Origin: an uncultured Bacteroidota bacterium
GTDB taxonomy: Bacteria; Bacteroidota; Bacteroidia; Flavobacteriales; Flavobacteriaceae
Assembly: GCA_903839195.1 (NCBI GenBank)
Contig: CAIMBK010000046.1
Coordinates: forward strand, 1 to 62,201
Direction of reading: 5' to 3'
Length of the DNA: 62,201 bases
The notes below the pieces were generated by a model that made no database searches, had not been told where the DNA came from, and was given only the letters and a program-made list of their open reading frames with translations. Shown piece after piece: positions 7,024 to 16,978 of the stretch (the stretch's first letter is position 1; every line of letters starts with the position of its first letter). The position numbers and the translations under genes were made by a program.

Positions 7024-7818
7024 ATGCGTTTTTTCAAGAGAAATCCTTTTGGTCATATATTATTTATTAAAAAATGGTTGATTCGAATATTCGGATCTAT
7101 CACGCATAAACGCTACAGGGGTTTCAACGATTTGCAAATTGAAGGTTCCGAAATTATTAAAAATCTTCCGGACACAAATGTTTTATTTATTTCCAATCAC
7201 CAAACTTATTTTGCCGATGTTGTAGCGATGTTTCATGTTTTTAATGCCAGTTTAAGTGGCCGACAAGATTCGATTAAAAACATTGGGTATTTGTGGCAAC
7301 CCAAATTAAATATCTATTATGTGGCTGCAAAAGAAACGATGCAAGCTGGAATTTTACCTCGAATATTAGCCTATGTTGGCGCAATAACTGTGGAAAGAAC
7401 ATGGCGATCTGAAGGAAAAGACGTGACCGAAAAACGCGATGTAAACCCAGATGACACCGAAAATATCAGAATTGCTCTTGAAGATGGTTGGGTGATTACG
7501 TTTCCGCAAGGAACTACAAAATCGTTCAAACCTGTGCGAAAAGGAACGGCACACATTATTAAACAACATCGGCCAATTGTAGTTCCAATTGTAATAGACG
7601 GTTTTCGTAGATCCTTTGACAAAAAAGGTTTACGCATGAAAAAGAAAGGCATTCTTCAATCATTTATAATCAAAGAACCATTGAAAATTGATTATGATAA
7701 CGACACGATTGAACAAATCGTTGAAAAAGTAGAATTTGCCATTGAGCAACATCCTTCGTTTCTTAAAGTTATTGCTGCCGAAGTAGTGGAAGTACAAAAT
7801 GAAAAATTAGAAATGTAA
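7024..7818 (+). CDS. PlsC-like 1-acylglycerol-3-phosphate acyltransferase, divergent motifs
   Basis: 264 residues, lysophospholipid acyltransferase fold. Motif I reads SNHQTYFAD, which has five residues between the catalytic His and Asp instead of the classical four (HX4D). Motif III reads FPQGTTKS rather than FPEGTR. The PIVVPIVIDGF block of motif IV is intact. The protein is likely to acylate lysophosphatidic acid or a related lipid at the inner membrane. The changed motifs, which I recall as typical of a Bacteroidetes subfamily, leave the substrate uncertain. It lies downstream of the CoA Nudix hydrolase in the same direction and may have its own promoter. Confidence 0.8.
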   Translation: MRFFKRNPFGHILFIKKWLIRIFGSITHKRYRGFNDLQIEGSEIIKNLPDTNVLFISNHQTYFADVVAMFHVFNASLSGRQDSIKNIGYLWQPKLNIYYVAAKETMQAGILPRILAYVGAITVERTWRSEGKDVTEKRDVNPDDTENIRIALEDGWVITFPQGTTKSFKPVRKGTAHIIKQHRPIVVPIVIDGFRRSFDKKGLRMKKKGILQSFIIKEPLKIDYDNDTIEQIVEKVEFAIEQHPSFLKVIAAEVVEVQNEKLEM

Positions 7819-7835
7819 TTGGGAATTTAGCCCAT

Positions 7836-8897
7836 TTATAATGCTTTATCTTTATAATAATTCACCATTAAATCGACAAATCGGCTGTAACTTTCAATTC
7901 CTTCTTTTTGTTGGTTCATTTTTAAAAATTGGTCATAAAACAAACGAAACCCACTATCGATGAAGGTTTCATATTTTTTCCAAAACAATTCACTTTCTTT
8001 ATAATTTTCCAATATTCCAGGATGAATGGTTTTTAGCAATTGCTTCAAAACCGTTTCGTCTCGAACAAACCAATAATGCAAACAATAGCGCAACGCAAAA
8101 CTATAACCAGAATATTGAAAGTAAGTATTTTTATTTTTTACAGACGCCAAAAAACCAATAAAATTCGCCTCACTTTCAGAAGCATATCCTAATTGATGTG
8201 CCATTTCGTGGCAGGTTGTCGTGGGAAAATTATACATTGGACCTAAATAATTCACCTGCGCTTCATTGGTAAAAGGATTCAAATAGCCGCCAAAACCCAT
8301 ATAGGTCAACGGCAAACTAATTAGCGATTTTTTTATACTCGGATTGGAATAGTTAAAATAAGGATAAATGGTTGTAAGCGATTCAAAACCTTTTAAATTT
8401 TCGCTAAATACTAGTTCTTTTGAATATGGAAATTTAACTTTTAGGCTGTCGTTTTTTGTAATTTGATAATGAATTGCGTTGGTTTTGGTGATTAATTTAT
8501 TAGTAAAATTCAATAAATCCGCATCAGAATAATCTTTTGAAATGTTCATTTTTTCAAATAATGGAACTCTGTAATAATTGATTCCCCAAAATAAATGAAA
8601 ACAAAAATAGCCAATTGAAAAAACGCTGATGATTTGTAGCAGGTTGTTTTTCCAATCCAATTTCCATGATTTTCGTTGGTTCCAAAACCATTTTATTATA
8701 AAATAAATAGCAATTAAATAACAAACATCGCCAACAGAAAAAGAAATTTTACCCAAAACAAATCGCATACTACTTGAAATCCAAACGTATAATCCATTAC
8801 TGTAAAAGCGTTCAACAACTTCTGGAAAAAACGAAAGAAGTTGGAGCAATATAATTTGAATTATCAAAAATGCGGGAAGAATGTATTTGCGTTTCAC
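7836..8897 (-). CDS. DUF3810 membrane protein with HExxH metalloprotease-like motif
   Basis: 353 residues. Three membrane segments lie at about 6-23, 52-71 and 86-104. A large extracytoplasmic domain follows and carries CHEMAHQLGY: H230, E231 and H234 form an HExxH zinc site, with a downstream acidic pair (E241, E243) in ESEANF that could supply the third ligand, as in gluzincin peptidases. The family is annotated only as DUF3810, so a membrane-tethered metallopeptidase is a reasonable prediction from motifs, not an established fact. The gene is alone, convergent with the acyltransferase and divergent from pepD. Confidence 0.8.
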   Translation of the reverse strand: MKRKYILPAFLIIQIILLQLLSFFPEVVERFYSNGLYVWISSSMRFVLGKISFSVGDVCYLIAIYFIIKWFWNQRKSWKLDWKNNLLQIISVFSIGYFCFHLFWGINYYRVPLFEKMNISKDYSDADLLNFTNKLITKTNAIHYQITKNDSLKVKFPYSKELVFSENLKGFESLTTIYPYFNYSNPSIKKSLISLPLTYMGFGGYLNPFTNEAQVNYLGPMYNFPTTTCHEMAHQLGYASESEANFIGFLASVKNKNTYFQYSGYSFALRYCLHYWFVRDETVLKQLLKTIHPGILENYKESELFWKKYETFIDSGFRLFYDQFLKMNQQKEGIESYSRFVDLMVNYYKDKAL

Positions 8898-8956
8898 CGT
8901 TCAGATTTAAAATGTAAATATAGTTACAAATCAATTCGCAAAGAAATTAAACTTTG

Positions 8957-8965
8957 TAACTTTGC
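8957..8965 (+). promoter_or_regulatory. Candidate -7 box for pepD
   Basis: TAACTTTGC matches TAnnTTTGC exactly and lies 31 bases before the pepD ATG. Confidence 0.5.
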
Positions 8966-8996
8966 GCCATTGAAATAACAAACTTATAAATACAGA

Positions 8997-10460
8997 ATGA
9001 GTCAAGAAATTAGAAATCTAGAACCAAAAGCACTTTGGAATAAATTTGCCGATTTAAATGCGGTTCCTCGTCCTTCCAAAAAAGAAGACCGCGTTATTGC
9101 GTTTATGAAAAACTTCGGAAATAGCCTTGGATTAGAAACTTTTGAAGATGAAATCCGAAACGTCATAATTCGTAAACCCGCCACGGCAGGAATGGAAAAC
9201 AGAAAGCCAATCGTGCTTCAAGGGCATTTGGATATGGTACATCAAAAAAATTCAGATACTGTTTTTGACTTTGATACGCAAGGAATTGAAATGTATGTTG
9301 ATGGTGATTGGGTTCGTGCAAAAGGAACAACGCTTGGCGCCGATAACGGACTTGGTGTGGCAATGATGATGGCTATTTTGGAAAGTAAAGAAATTGCGCA
9401 TCCAGCTATTGAAGCGCTTTTTACCATTGACGAAGAAACCGGAATGACGGGCGCTTTGAATCTTAAAGGCGGCGTTTTGCAAGGCGAAATTCTATTAAAC
9501 ATGGATACCGAAGAAGACGATGAAATTGATATTGGTTGTGCTGGCGGAATAGATGTAACAGCTACCAGAACGTATCATGAAGAGGAAACGCCTGAAGGTT
9601 CTGTGGGATATACCATTACCGTAAAAGGACTTAATGGCGGCCATTCTGGAATGGATATTCACAAAGGTTTGGGAAATGCCAATAAAATCATGAACCGATT
9701 ATTGTTTGATGGATTTGAGAATTTCGGACTTCAAATAGCAGAAATAAATGGCGGAAGTTTACGAAATGCCATTCCGAGAGAAAGTGTGGCAAAAGTTATT
9801 GTGGCACAAATGTATGATGAAGCTTATGTTTTTGATATGCAGGAAATCATCAACGATATTAAAACCGAATTCAAAACTACAGAACCAAATTTGACCATCG
9901 AAATTTCAAAAAGTGATTTACCGAAAAACGTGATGGAATTAGGTGTTCAAGAAGGGATTTTACGTGCAATTTACGCGGCTCATAATGGCGTTTATCGAAT
10001 GTCAGCCGATATGGAGGATTTGGTTGAAACGTCAAATAATGTGGCTCGTGTAATTGTAAAAGAGGGTGAGATTTCAATCCAAAATTTAACGCGTTCTTCC
10101 GTGGAAACCTCCAAATTTGATTTGGCAAATGCGCTTCGTTCTGCATTTGAATTGTGTGGTTGTGAGGTAACTTTGGCAGGTTCTTATCCGGGATGGACGC
10201 CAAATGTTCAGTCAGAAATATTGGATATTTTGGTTTCTATATATGAAAAACAAAATAACGAAAAACCAAAAGTAGTTGCTTGTCACGCTGGTTTGGAATG
10301 TGGGATTTTAGGAACCAATTACCCAAATATGGATATGATTTCTTTCGGACCGACAATCCATGGCGCACATAGTCCCGACGAAAGAGCATCGATTAAATCG
10401 GCTCAAAAATTCTGGAAATTTGTTTTAGAAATATTAAAAAACATTCCTGTGAAGGCCTAA
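8997..10460 (+). CDS. pepD: Aminoacyl-histidine (Xaa-His) dipeptidase
   Basis: 487 residues, zinc peptidase family M20C, close in length to E. coli PepD (485). Metal and catalytic motifs are GHLDMVHQ (about 80-87), TLGADNGLGVAM (about 114-125), the glutamate pair in TIDEETGM, and CHAGLECG and the late HSPDE near the C-terminus. It hydrolyses dipeptides such as beta-alanyl-histidine and other unblocked X-His substrates in the cytoplasm. It is a single gene with its own promoter box. Confidence 0.93.
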   Translation: MSQEIRNLEPKALWNKFADLNAVPRPSKKEDRVIAFMKNFGNSLGLETFEDEIRNVIIRKPATAGMENRKPIVLQGHLDMVHQKNSDTVFDFDTQGIEMYVDGDWVRAKGTTLGADNGLGVAMMMAILESKEIAHPAIEALFTIDEETGMTGALNLKGGVLQGEILLNMDTEEDDEIDIGCAGGIDVTATRTYHEEETPEGSVGYTITVKGLNGGHSGMDIHKGLGNANKIMNRLLFDGFENFGLQIAEINGGSLRNAIPRESVAKVIVAQMYDEAYVFDMQEIINDIKTEFKTTEPNLTIEISKSDLPKNVMELGVQEGILRAIYAAHNGVYRMSADMEDLVETSNNVARVIVKEGEISIQNLTRSSVETSKFDLANALRSAFELCGCEVTLAGSYPGWTPNVQSEILDILVSIYEKQNNEKPKVVACHAGLECGILGTNYPNMDMISFGPTIHGAHSPDERASIKSAQKFWKFVLEILKNIPVKA

Positions 10461-10524
10461 ATTTATTTATCTTTTAAATTGAGTAATCACATCATTAATT
10501 AGTAAGTGATTATCGACCAAGATA

Positions 10525-12897
10525 TTAAAAAAGATAGTTTAAGGAAGTTAATATTTGTCTTGGAGCAATTGGATTAAAACTGTAATTTTCGTGAACGGTA
10601 TAATTCAGAGTATTTGTTATGTTTGATATTTTAGTTAAAATAGAAATTTGTTTCCATTTATATCCAATTGATAAATCAAAAACAGTATAACCAGAAATTG
10701 GAATGGTTCTATCTGGAATAGTTTGCCCATTCGTGTTATTCCAACCACCAATTCTTTTGCCAATATAATTTGATAGAATTCCAAAAGAAAGATCTTTTAA
10801 TTTTCCGTATTGAAGGGAATAAAACAAACTAAAATTTGCTGTATTTGCAGGTGTTCTAGTTAATCGATCGCCTTCAATAAAACTGCCAATTGCGCCTGAA
10901 GTTTTTGAAAATCGCATATCGTTATAACTATATCCAGCCATAATTGTTAGCCCTTCTATTGGTTTTGAATAAAGGTCAATTTCCAAACCTTTACTAATTG
11001 TTTCGCCGCTTAAAGTTTTGATATTGGTGTTGGTATTTATGGACCCATCAGCCAGAAATTCTGCGGTCTGAGCCAAATCACTATTAATAATTTGATAAAA
11101 AGTTATATTAGAACTGAATCGGCCGTTCCAAAAATCTTTTTTAATTCCAATTTCATATTGGTCAATAATAGAAGCATCCAATGTTTCATTATTTATAGTA
11201 ATTCCAACATTTGGAGAAAAGGAGTTAGCATAACTCGAAAATAGTGAAATGTTTTTTGTTGGTTGAAAAACCAATCCCAATTTTGGCGAAAAAGCTGTGT
11301 TTTTACGTTTTTGGTCCGTGGCAGTTTCATTATTTACAATCGTTAGGGTTTTTGATTGCCCTTCTTGAAACGACCAACGTAATCCTGCAAGCACTTTGAA
11401 TTTTTCAGAAATCGTTATCAAGTCTTGTGTAAAAATTCCAAATTTATTTGTAGTTGTTTGCGCAATTCGGGTATTTATTGCCTCTGGCTTTGGTGGTTCT
11501 ATATTGGAATAATTAAAATCAAAAATATTAATAGTATCATATATTGTTGGATTGAAAGCAAATGTATAGGCTTCCGCGAAGGTTTTATCGGTATCAATTC
11601 CAGAAAATACTTGATGCTTTATTTTTCCAGTGGTATAACTTCCTTGCAAATTTATTTGTTCGCTAATAATTTGTTCAACGATTTTATATTTACCTAATGG
11701 GCGGTTCCAGTCCCCAATGTTATTAGGTTGTATTCGTTCAGTTCCTTCCCAAATTCTATCAAAATTTTGAATCGAAGAATTAAAATTCAACTTCCAATTG
11801 TTGTTTAATTTATGATTAAGCATGACAGAAACAGTCGATTGTGCCGTTTTTCCATTCGACCAAGAAGCTCCCAAATAGGTAGAACGATCAACATTCGCAA
11901 TTTCTTTTCCAATCGAACCTGTCCCAAAATCCGGAGTCCATAGATCGTTTAAATAATCCCCTTGAATGGTAATTTCTGTATTTGATTTAACTTTGAAAAC
12001 CACAGAAGGATTTACATAAATTCGTTCTCTTTTAACGATTTTTCTGAAGCTCTCAGAATTCTCATAACTAGTAATAAATCGATAAGCAATTTTTTTATTT
12101 AATGGGCCGTAAAAATCAAATGTGGGTTTGTAAAATGCGAAACTTCCAACTTGTACATTTAATTCTCCCCCTCTTTTGAACGAAGGTAATTTTGTTACCA
12201 TATTTAAAACCCCACCAGGCGCAACTTCTCCAAAGAGAAGAGCGGCACTTCCTTTTAGGATTTCTACTTTTTCTAAAGAAGCCACTTCGGGCATTGATCC
12301 ACTCGAAATTCGGAAGCCATTTTTAAAAATATTTGTGGCGGACATGTCATAGCCCCTGGACCAAAATGATTCTTGAGCACCACCACGAGCGGAACCAACA
12401 TATAAACCATTAACGTTTTTTATAACTTCACTCAAACGAATAGATTGTTGTTGCTGAATAATTTTACTTCCTATAATTTGCAAACTTTGAGGCATGTCGA
12501 TAGGTCTAATGTCCAAACCAGAAAATATAGATTCCTTTTTTTTGTTTGGACATATTTTAATATTTATTACAATTTCTTTTAATGTTATACTGTTTTCTTC
12601 TAGTTTAAATTCTATTAAAGAAATTTCATTTTTATTCACCTTAATTTCTTTGAATTGTTTCTTAAATCCAACTCCTTCAAGGGCTATATTATTTGTGCCA
12701 ACAGGAAAATTTTGAAATTCAAATTCACCACTTTCATCTGTTATAATAGAAATTTTAGAAGTTTCAAATTTGATAGTTATACCAGCAATTGGAAAACCAT
12801 CGGAAGAGATGATTTTCCCTTTTATTGTTCCTGTTTCTTGAGCAAAACCCGAAAAGATTGATAAAAAAGTAAAAAATAGAAAATAACGCGTCAACAT
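10525..12897 (-). CDS. TonB-dependent siderophore receptor
   Basis: 790 residues. A signal peptide at 1-19 is cut after GFA. A CarboxypepD_reg-like beta-sandwich typical of Bacteroidetes receptors spans about 23-110, then come a plug domain (about 130-240, with SLQIIGSKIIQQQ and VEILKGSAALLFGEVAPGGVLN) and a 22-strand barrel ending in the aromatic ...LTSLNYLF. The plug sequence resembles FhuE/FoxA-type ferric-siderophore receptors, so the likely cargo is an iron-hydroxamate, although the ligand cannot be read from sequence. There is no neighbouring SusD partner, which argues against glycan import. A complete promoter (12928-12959) with an adjacent palindrome (12963-12977) suggests metal control. 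Confidence 0.9.
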   Translation of the reverse strand: MLTRYFLFFTFLSIFSGFAQETGTIKGKIISSDGFPIAGITIKFETSKISIITDESGEFEFQNFPVGTNNIALEGVGFKKQFKEIKVNKNEISLIEFKLEENSITLKEIVINIKICPNKKKESIFSGLDIRPIDMPQSLQIIGSKIIQQQQSIRLSEVIKNVNGLYVGSARGGAQESFWSRGYDMSATNIFKNGFRISSGSMPEVASLEKVEILKGSAALLFGEVAPGGVLNMVTKLPSFKRGGELNVQVGSFAFYKPTFDFYGPLNKKIAYRFITSYENSESFRKIVKRERIYVNPSVVFKVKSNTEITIQGDYLNDLWTPDFGTGSIGKEIANVDRSTYLGASWSNGKTAQSTVSVMLNHKLNNNWKLNFNSSIQNFDRIWEGTERIQPNNIGDWNRPLGKYKIVEQIISEQINLQGSYTTGKIKHQVFSGIDTDKTFAEAYTFAFNPTIYDTINIFDFNYSNIEPPKPEAINTRIAQTTTNKFGIFTQDLITISEKFKVLAGLRWSFQEGQSKTLTIVNNETATDQKRKNTAFSPKLGLVFQPTKNISLFSSYANSFSPNVGITINNETLDASIIDQYEIGIKKDFWNGRFSSNITFYQIINSDLAQTAEFLADGSINTNTNIKTLSGETISKGLEIDLYSKPIEGLTIMAGYSYNDMRFSKTSGAIGSFIEGDRLTRTPANTANFSLFYSLQYGKLKDLSFGILSNYIGKRIGGWNNTNGQTIPDRTIPISGYTVFDLSIGYKWKQISILTKISNITNTLNYTVHENYSFNPIAPRQILTSLNYLF

Positions 12898-12927
12898 TTA
12901 TATTTATTTAGAATAATTAAGAATAAT

Positions 12928-12959
12928 GCAAATGTAATTACTGATTTTGATTTTACAAA
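12928..12959 (-). promoter_or_regulatory. Promoter of the TonB receptor gene (-33 and -7)
   Basis: On the minus strand a TTTG (12956-12959) is followed after 19 bases by TACATTTGC (12928-12936). Both match the Bacteroidetes TTTG/TAnnTTTG promoter at normal spacing, 30 bases before the start. Confidence 0.6.
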
Positions 12960-12962
12960 GCT

Positions 12963-12977
12963 TATTTAGACTAAATA
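12963..12977. promoter_or_regulatory. Palindromic operator candidate upstream of the TonB receptor promoter
   Basis: TATTTAG-A-CTAAATA is a perfect 7-1-7 inverted repeat directly upstream of the -33 element. The half-site ATTTAGA recurs at 12906-12912 in the leader. Placement suggests a metal-responsive regulator (Fur- or DtxR-like), which is inference. Confidence 0.4.
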
Positions 12978-13127
12978 TTAATAATTTTTTCAACAATATT
13001 TTAGTGTTCTAATAATGAAAGGATTATGTTTTTGATTTAGTAAGAAAAAATTTTAAAATTTGATAATTCAAAATAGCATTTGAAAGCAATTGCCATTATT
13101 TTATCAAAAAATCAACTATTTTTTTTG

Positions 13128-13136
13128 TAAATTTGC
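13128..13136 (+). promoter_or_regulatory. Candidate -7 box for prfA
   Basis: TAAATTTGC, exact match to TAnnTTTGC, 24 bases before the prfA ATG. Confidence 0.5.
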
Positions 13137-13160
13137 ACTCGAAAATAAAGTTAAAATACA

Positions 13161-14237
13161 ATGTTAGATAAACTTCAATATGTAAAACAACGCTTCGATG
13201 AGATTTCGGATTTGATTATTCAACCCGATGTTATTGCCGATCAAAAAAGATACGTTCTTCTTAATCAAGAATATAAAAGCATTAAAGCTTTGGTAGAAAA
13301 AAGAGAAGAATACCTTATTTTATTAGCCAATATTGATGAAGCGAATGAAATTATTGCAGACGGAAGCGATGCCGAAATGACCGAAATGGCCAAAATGCAA
13401 TTGGAGGAAGCCAAAGACCGTTTACCTGAATTGGAAGACGAAATCAAATTCATGTTGATTCCAAAAGATCCAGAAGATGCGAAAAATGTAATGGTCGAAA
13501 TTCGTGCTGGAACGGGTGGGGATGAAGCGAGTATTTTTGCTGGCGATTTGTTTCGAATGTATACTAAATATTGTGAAAATCGGGGTTGGAGAACTTCGGT
13601 TGTTGATATGAACGAAGGAACTTCCGGCGGTTTCAAAGAGGTTATTTTTGAAGTTACAGGCGAAGATGTTTACGGTTCATTAAAATTTGAAGCGGGCGTT
13701 CATCGCGTGCAACGGGTTCCACAAACAGAAACGCAAGGACGTGTTCACACATCTGCCGCCACAGTTATGGTACTTCCAGAAGCCGAAGAATTTGATGTTC
13801 AAATTGATATGAACGATGTTCGTGTCGATTTTTTCTGTTCTTCTGGACCGGGTGGACAATCGGTGAACACTACCAAATCAGCCGTTCGTTTGACCCACAT
13901 TCCTACAGGTTTGGTAGCACAATGTCAAGATCAGAAATCCCAGCATAAAAATAAAGATAAAGCGTTTACGGTTTTACGTTCTCGTTTATACGAACAAGAA
14001 TTAGCCAAAAAACAAGCCGAAGATGCGGTTACACGTACTTCCCAAGTAAGTTCAGGCGACCGTTCTGCAAAAATCCGTACTTATAATTACGCACAAGGAC
14101 GCGTAACGGATCATCGAGTTGGACTGGATGTTTTTGATATGGATGGGGTTATGAATGGAAAAATTCAGAAGTTTGTTGACGAACTTCAATTGGTTAACAA
14201 CATGGAAAAATTAAAAGAAGCCAGCGAGGTTTTTTAA
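13161..14237 (+). CDS. prfA: Peptide chain release factor 1
   Basis: 358 residues, class I release factor for UAA and UAG stops. The peptidyl-hydrolase GGQ motif is at 231-233 ([20 protein letters not shown]). The codon-reading loop is the RF1-type PxT, here [10 protein letters not shown], which sets it apart from the SPF of RF2. The N-terminal helical domain (about 1-100) and the [16 protein letters not shown] core are intact. It has its own promoter and is followed by a hairpin terminator and then pyrF. Confidence 0.95.
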   Translation: MLDKLQYVKQRFDEISDLIIQPDVIADQKRYVLLNQEYKSIKALVEKREEYLILLANIDEANEIIADGSDAEMTEMAKMQLEEAKDRLPELEDEIKFMLIPKDPEDAKNVMVEIRAGTGGDEASIFAGDLFRMYTKYCENRGWRTSVVDMNEGTSGGFKEVIFEVTGEDVYGSLKFEAGVHRVQRVPQTETQGRVHTSAATVMVLPEAEEFDVQIDMNDVRVDFFCSSGPGGQSVNTTKSAVRLTHIPTGLVAQCQDQKSQHKNKDKAFTVLRSRLYEQELAKKQAEDAVTRTSQVSSGDRSAKIRTYNYAQGRVTDHRVGLDVFDMDGVMNGKIQKFVDELQLVNNMEKLKEASEVF

Positions 14238-14256
14238 GTATACATAATGAGAAATA

Positions 14257-14296
14257 AAAAAATGCCATGCTGAATTTAAGTTTGGCATTTTTTTTA
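14257..14296 (+). terminator. Rho-independent-type terminator after prfA
   Basis: A-rich tract, AATGCCA, a loop of about 13 bases, TGGCATT, then a run of T. It lies 20 bases after the prfA stop. Confidence 0.65.
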
Positions 14297-14349
14297 AAAC
14301 TTCGTGAACTTTCGGAAAACTTTACGAACTTTGCAACAAGACGCTAAAA

Positions 14350-15174
14350 ATGACCACAGAAAACCTAATTGAGCAAATTAAAATAAAAAAATCCTTCCTT
14401 TGTATAGGTCTGGATGTCGATTTGACTAAAATTCCAAAGCATTTATTAGAATTGGAAGATCCCATTTTCGAGTTCAATAAAGCCATAATTGATGCCACAC
14501 ACGATTTGGCGGTTGCCTATAAACCGAATACCGCATTTTATGAAGCTTATGGTATTAAAGGTTGGAAATCGCTTCAAAAAACGATTAATTATCTCAACGA
14601 AAACTATCCCGAAATTTTTACCATTGCCGATGCCAAACGTGGCGATATTGGAAACACGTCGTCCATGTATGCGAAAGCTTTTTTCGAAGATTTGAATTTT
14701 GATTCGATAACCGTTGCGCCTTATATGGGCAAAGATTCTGTTGAACCTTTTTTAGCTTTTGAAAACAAACATACGATTCTATTAACATTGACTTCCAATG
14801 AAGGCGCATTCGATTTTCAAACATTGCAAGTTGACGGAAAACAAGTATATAAAAAAGTGCTTGAAACCTCTAAAACCTGGAAAAATGCGCACAATTTAAT
14901 GTATGTTGTAGGCGCTACCAAAGCAGAATATTTTACCGAAATCAGAAAAATCATTCCGGATAATTTTATTTTAGTTCCCGGAGTGGGTGCTCAAGGAGGA
15001 AGTCTTTCCGAAGTTTGTAAATACGGAATGAATTCCAATGTTGGCTTACTAATAAACTCATCGCGAGGAATTATTTATGCTTCAAATCAAATTAATTTTG
15101 CCGAAAAAGCAAGAGAAGAGGCTTTGAAAATAAAACTTGAAATGGCTTCGATAATCAAGAAATCTACTTTTTAA
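14350..15174 (+). CDS. pyrF: Orotidine 5'-phosphate decarboxylase
   Basis: 274 residues, the longer (type 2) form of the enzyme that converts OMP to UMP in pyrimidine synthesis. The catalytic Asp-Lys-Asp tract is DAKRGD (D94, K96, D99). The phosphate-binding VPGVGAQGG loop lies near 214-222, and the SRGIIYA end is present. Upstream, GAACTTTGC (14326-14334) is a one-base variant of the -7 box. The last 11 bases overlap the convergent GH16 gene, so the two transcripts share their 3' ends. Confidence 0.94.
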   Translation: MTTENLIEQIKIKKSFLCIGLDVDLTKIPKHLLELEDPIFEFNKAIIDATHDLAVAYKPNTAFYEAYGIKGWKSLQKTINYLNENYPEIFTIADAKRGDIGNTSSMYAKAFFEDLNFDSITVAPYMGKDSVEPFLAFENKHTILLTLTSNEGAFDFQTLQVDGKQVYKKVLETSKTWKNAHNLMYVVGATKAEYFTEIRKIIPDNFILVPGVGAQGGSLSEVCKYGMNSNVGLLINSSRGIIYASNQINFAEKAREEALKIKLEMASIIKKSTF

Positions 15175-16765
15175 TAAACTTGTAATTTTGAATCCCCAAG
15201 TTGGTGTTGATTTGAACGAAGTATATTCCATTTTGATAATTTGAAACATCTAAAATAGTTTCAGTTGTATCTAAAACAAATGATTTCAATTCTTGTCCTA
15301 AAATAGAATAAACTGTAATCGTCGACCCAATTGTATTTTCCGTGTTTTTAATAATTAATTGATCAGTAACTGGATTTGGAAATAATTGAAACATTGGTTC
15401 TTTTGACTCCGTTTTCACATCAAGTGCGCCCTGTTGATAAACTCTAACATAATCCACTTCCATAGTCGATTGAACGAAATTAGCCAAAACACTTGGCTCA
15501 ATAGCTACATTCAATAAAATGTATTGCTCAGCATCGAAAGGCCAAGTATATTGATTTTTAATGGGTGGATTATAAGTTAAATGATTAATCCCATCAACAC
15601 TAAATGTCAATTTTTGCGAATCCCATTCGACTGCATAAATATGAAAATCATTGGACACACCTGCCTTATATTGAGAATTCGATACATATTCTCCAACAGA
15701 TAAATTTCCGTTTATCGGATGATGTACAGCGCTTGATATTACATTTTGATTGGTTCCCCAATGTTCCATAATGTCAATTTCTCCACAAGCAGGCCAGCCT
15801 GCGGTTCCATAATTACTTGTCCAATATCCACCTGGTTCAATTATGTTTTTTCCAAGCATCCAAATTGCAGGCCACGTTCCAGCGCCCACTGGGAGTTTTG
15901 CACGCGCTTCTACACGACCATATTTAAATGAAAATTTAGAATTTAATCTTGCAGAGGTAAATTGTTTTGTTTGCCCTTGATTGGCGAAAGTTTCTCGCTT
16001 GGCAACTATGTTTAGAATTCCATTACTAACATTTGAATTTACTTGACGATTGGTATAATGTTGAAGTTCGCCATTGTACCAACTAGTGCCATTTGGAAGC
16101 TGTGTTTGTGGAAACCAATTTGTAGCATTTATTACCCCATTTCCATCAAATTCATCACTCCAAACCAACGTATTAAAAACGGTTGCTTCGCCAGTGTATA
16201 AAAAATCGTCTAAATATGCTACAACTTGTGATGTATTGTTTTCACCATTAACCTGAAGGACCACTCTATTAAAATCAGATCGATTTAAAGGGTTTTGAGA
16301 AGTTGGATCTAAATTGATATAAGAATCATTGGCAAAATTAAAAGTAATGGTTTGCCATTGATTTAATACAATCGGCTTTATAATTTCACATTGTGTTGAC
16401 CAAGGGACGCTGCTAGTTCCGTTTTGTAGTTTCAATGAAATTTGATTCGTTTGATTTCCAGTAATTCCGATTGATGGAACATATATTTTTAAAGTAAAAA
16501 CACTACTTGATGCCAAATTAAAATTGAACCCTGCATTAAATTGAACATTGGCATATTGTCCGCCAATATCGGAATATTTTAATACTTTCGCGGAGGTATT
16601 CAATCCATTTGAATAAGGATTTGTATAATTAATATCCATTCCGCAATCATCGCCATACCAACTTGTAATAGTACTATTGCCTTCAAAATTGTCTTGAGCG
16701 ATTTGAGCTTGTGAATAAAATAAAGTAGTCGAAAATAAAAGAAATATATAAATATAAAGACGCAT
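15164..16765 (-). CDS. Secreted GH16 beta-glucanase (laminarinase-type) with T9SS sorting domain
   Basis: 533 residues. A signal peptide covers about 1-20. Residues about 22-190 form a beta-sandwich carbohydrate-binding-like module. The glycoside hydrolase family 16 domain follows at about 198-446, with its EIDIME catalytic signature: nucleophile E329, D331 and acid/base E334. The C-terminal 70 residues ([14 protein letters not shown]...[18 protein letters not shown]) are a type A sorting domain for type IX secretion and surface display. Likely substrates are beta-1,3-glucans such as laminarin, but GH16 also includes lichenases and agarases. There is no Sus pair beside it, so it is not in a classic utilisation locus. 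It has its own promoter. Confidence 0.9.
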   Translation of the reverse strand: MRLYIYIFLLFSTTLFYSQAQIAQDNFEGNSTITSWYGDDCGMDINYTNPYSNGLNTSAKVLKYSDIGGQYANVQFNAGFNFNLASSSVFTLKIYVPSIGITGNQTNQISLKLQNGTSSVPWSTQCEIIKPIVLNQWQTITFNFANDSYINLDPTSQNPLNRSDFNRVVLQVNGENNTSQVVAYLDDFLYTGEATVFNTLVWSDEFDGNGVINATNWFPQTQLPNGTSWYNGELQHYTNRQVNSNVSNGILNIVAKRETFANQGQTKQFTSARLNSKFSFKYGRVEARAKLPVGAGTWPAIWMLGKNIIEPGGYWTSNYGTAGWPACGEIDIMEHWGTNQNVISSAVHHPINGNLSVGEYVSNSQYKAGVSNDFHIYAVEWDSQKLTFSVDGINHLTYNPPIKNQYTWPFDAEQYILLNVAIEPSVLANFVQSTMEVDYVRVYQQGALDVKTESKEPMFQLFPNPVTDQLIIKNTENTIGSTITVYSILGQELKSFVLDTTETILDVSNYQNGIYFVQINTNLGIQNYKFIKK

Positions 16766-16789
16766 GAATAGCTTATTGAATTATTGTTC

Positions 16790-16819
16790 CAAATTTAGTA
16801 TAATTTTAGTTGCAACCAA
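16790..16819 (-). promoter_or_regulatory. Promoter of the GH16 gene
   Basis: Minus strand TTG (16817-16819), 19 bases, then TAAATTTG (16790-16797), 24 bases before the start. Spacing and both boxes fit the Bacteroidetes promoter. Confidence 0.5.
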
Positions 16820-16978
16820 TATAATTAACATCCATAAACGAATTAATATTCTAATAAATCAATGTATTTGTGTTTAAATACAAATTATAGAAATTGAAAT
16901 TTCACAAAAAATCTTCATAATTTAAAATAAGAACTGCTTTTTTTTAAAAATACATTACATTTACAAAAAACGATTCAG

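Noticed and set aside
10484..10512. Terminator after pepD (TAATCAC/GTGATTA)
   Set aside because: Seven-bp stem with a 15-base loop and no T-tract on either strand.
12494..12861. Plus-strand ORFs opposite the TonB receptor gene
   Set aside because: Shadow frames of a well-supported 790-residue receptor, with no domains of their own.
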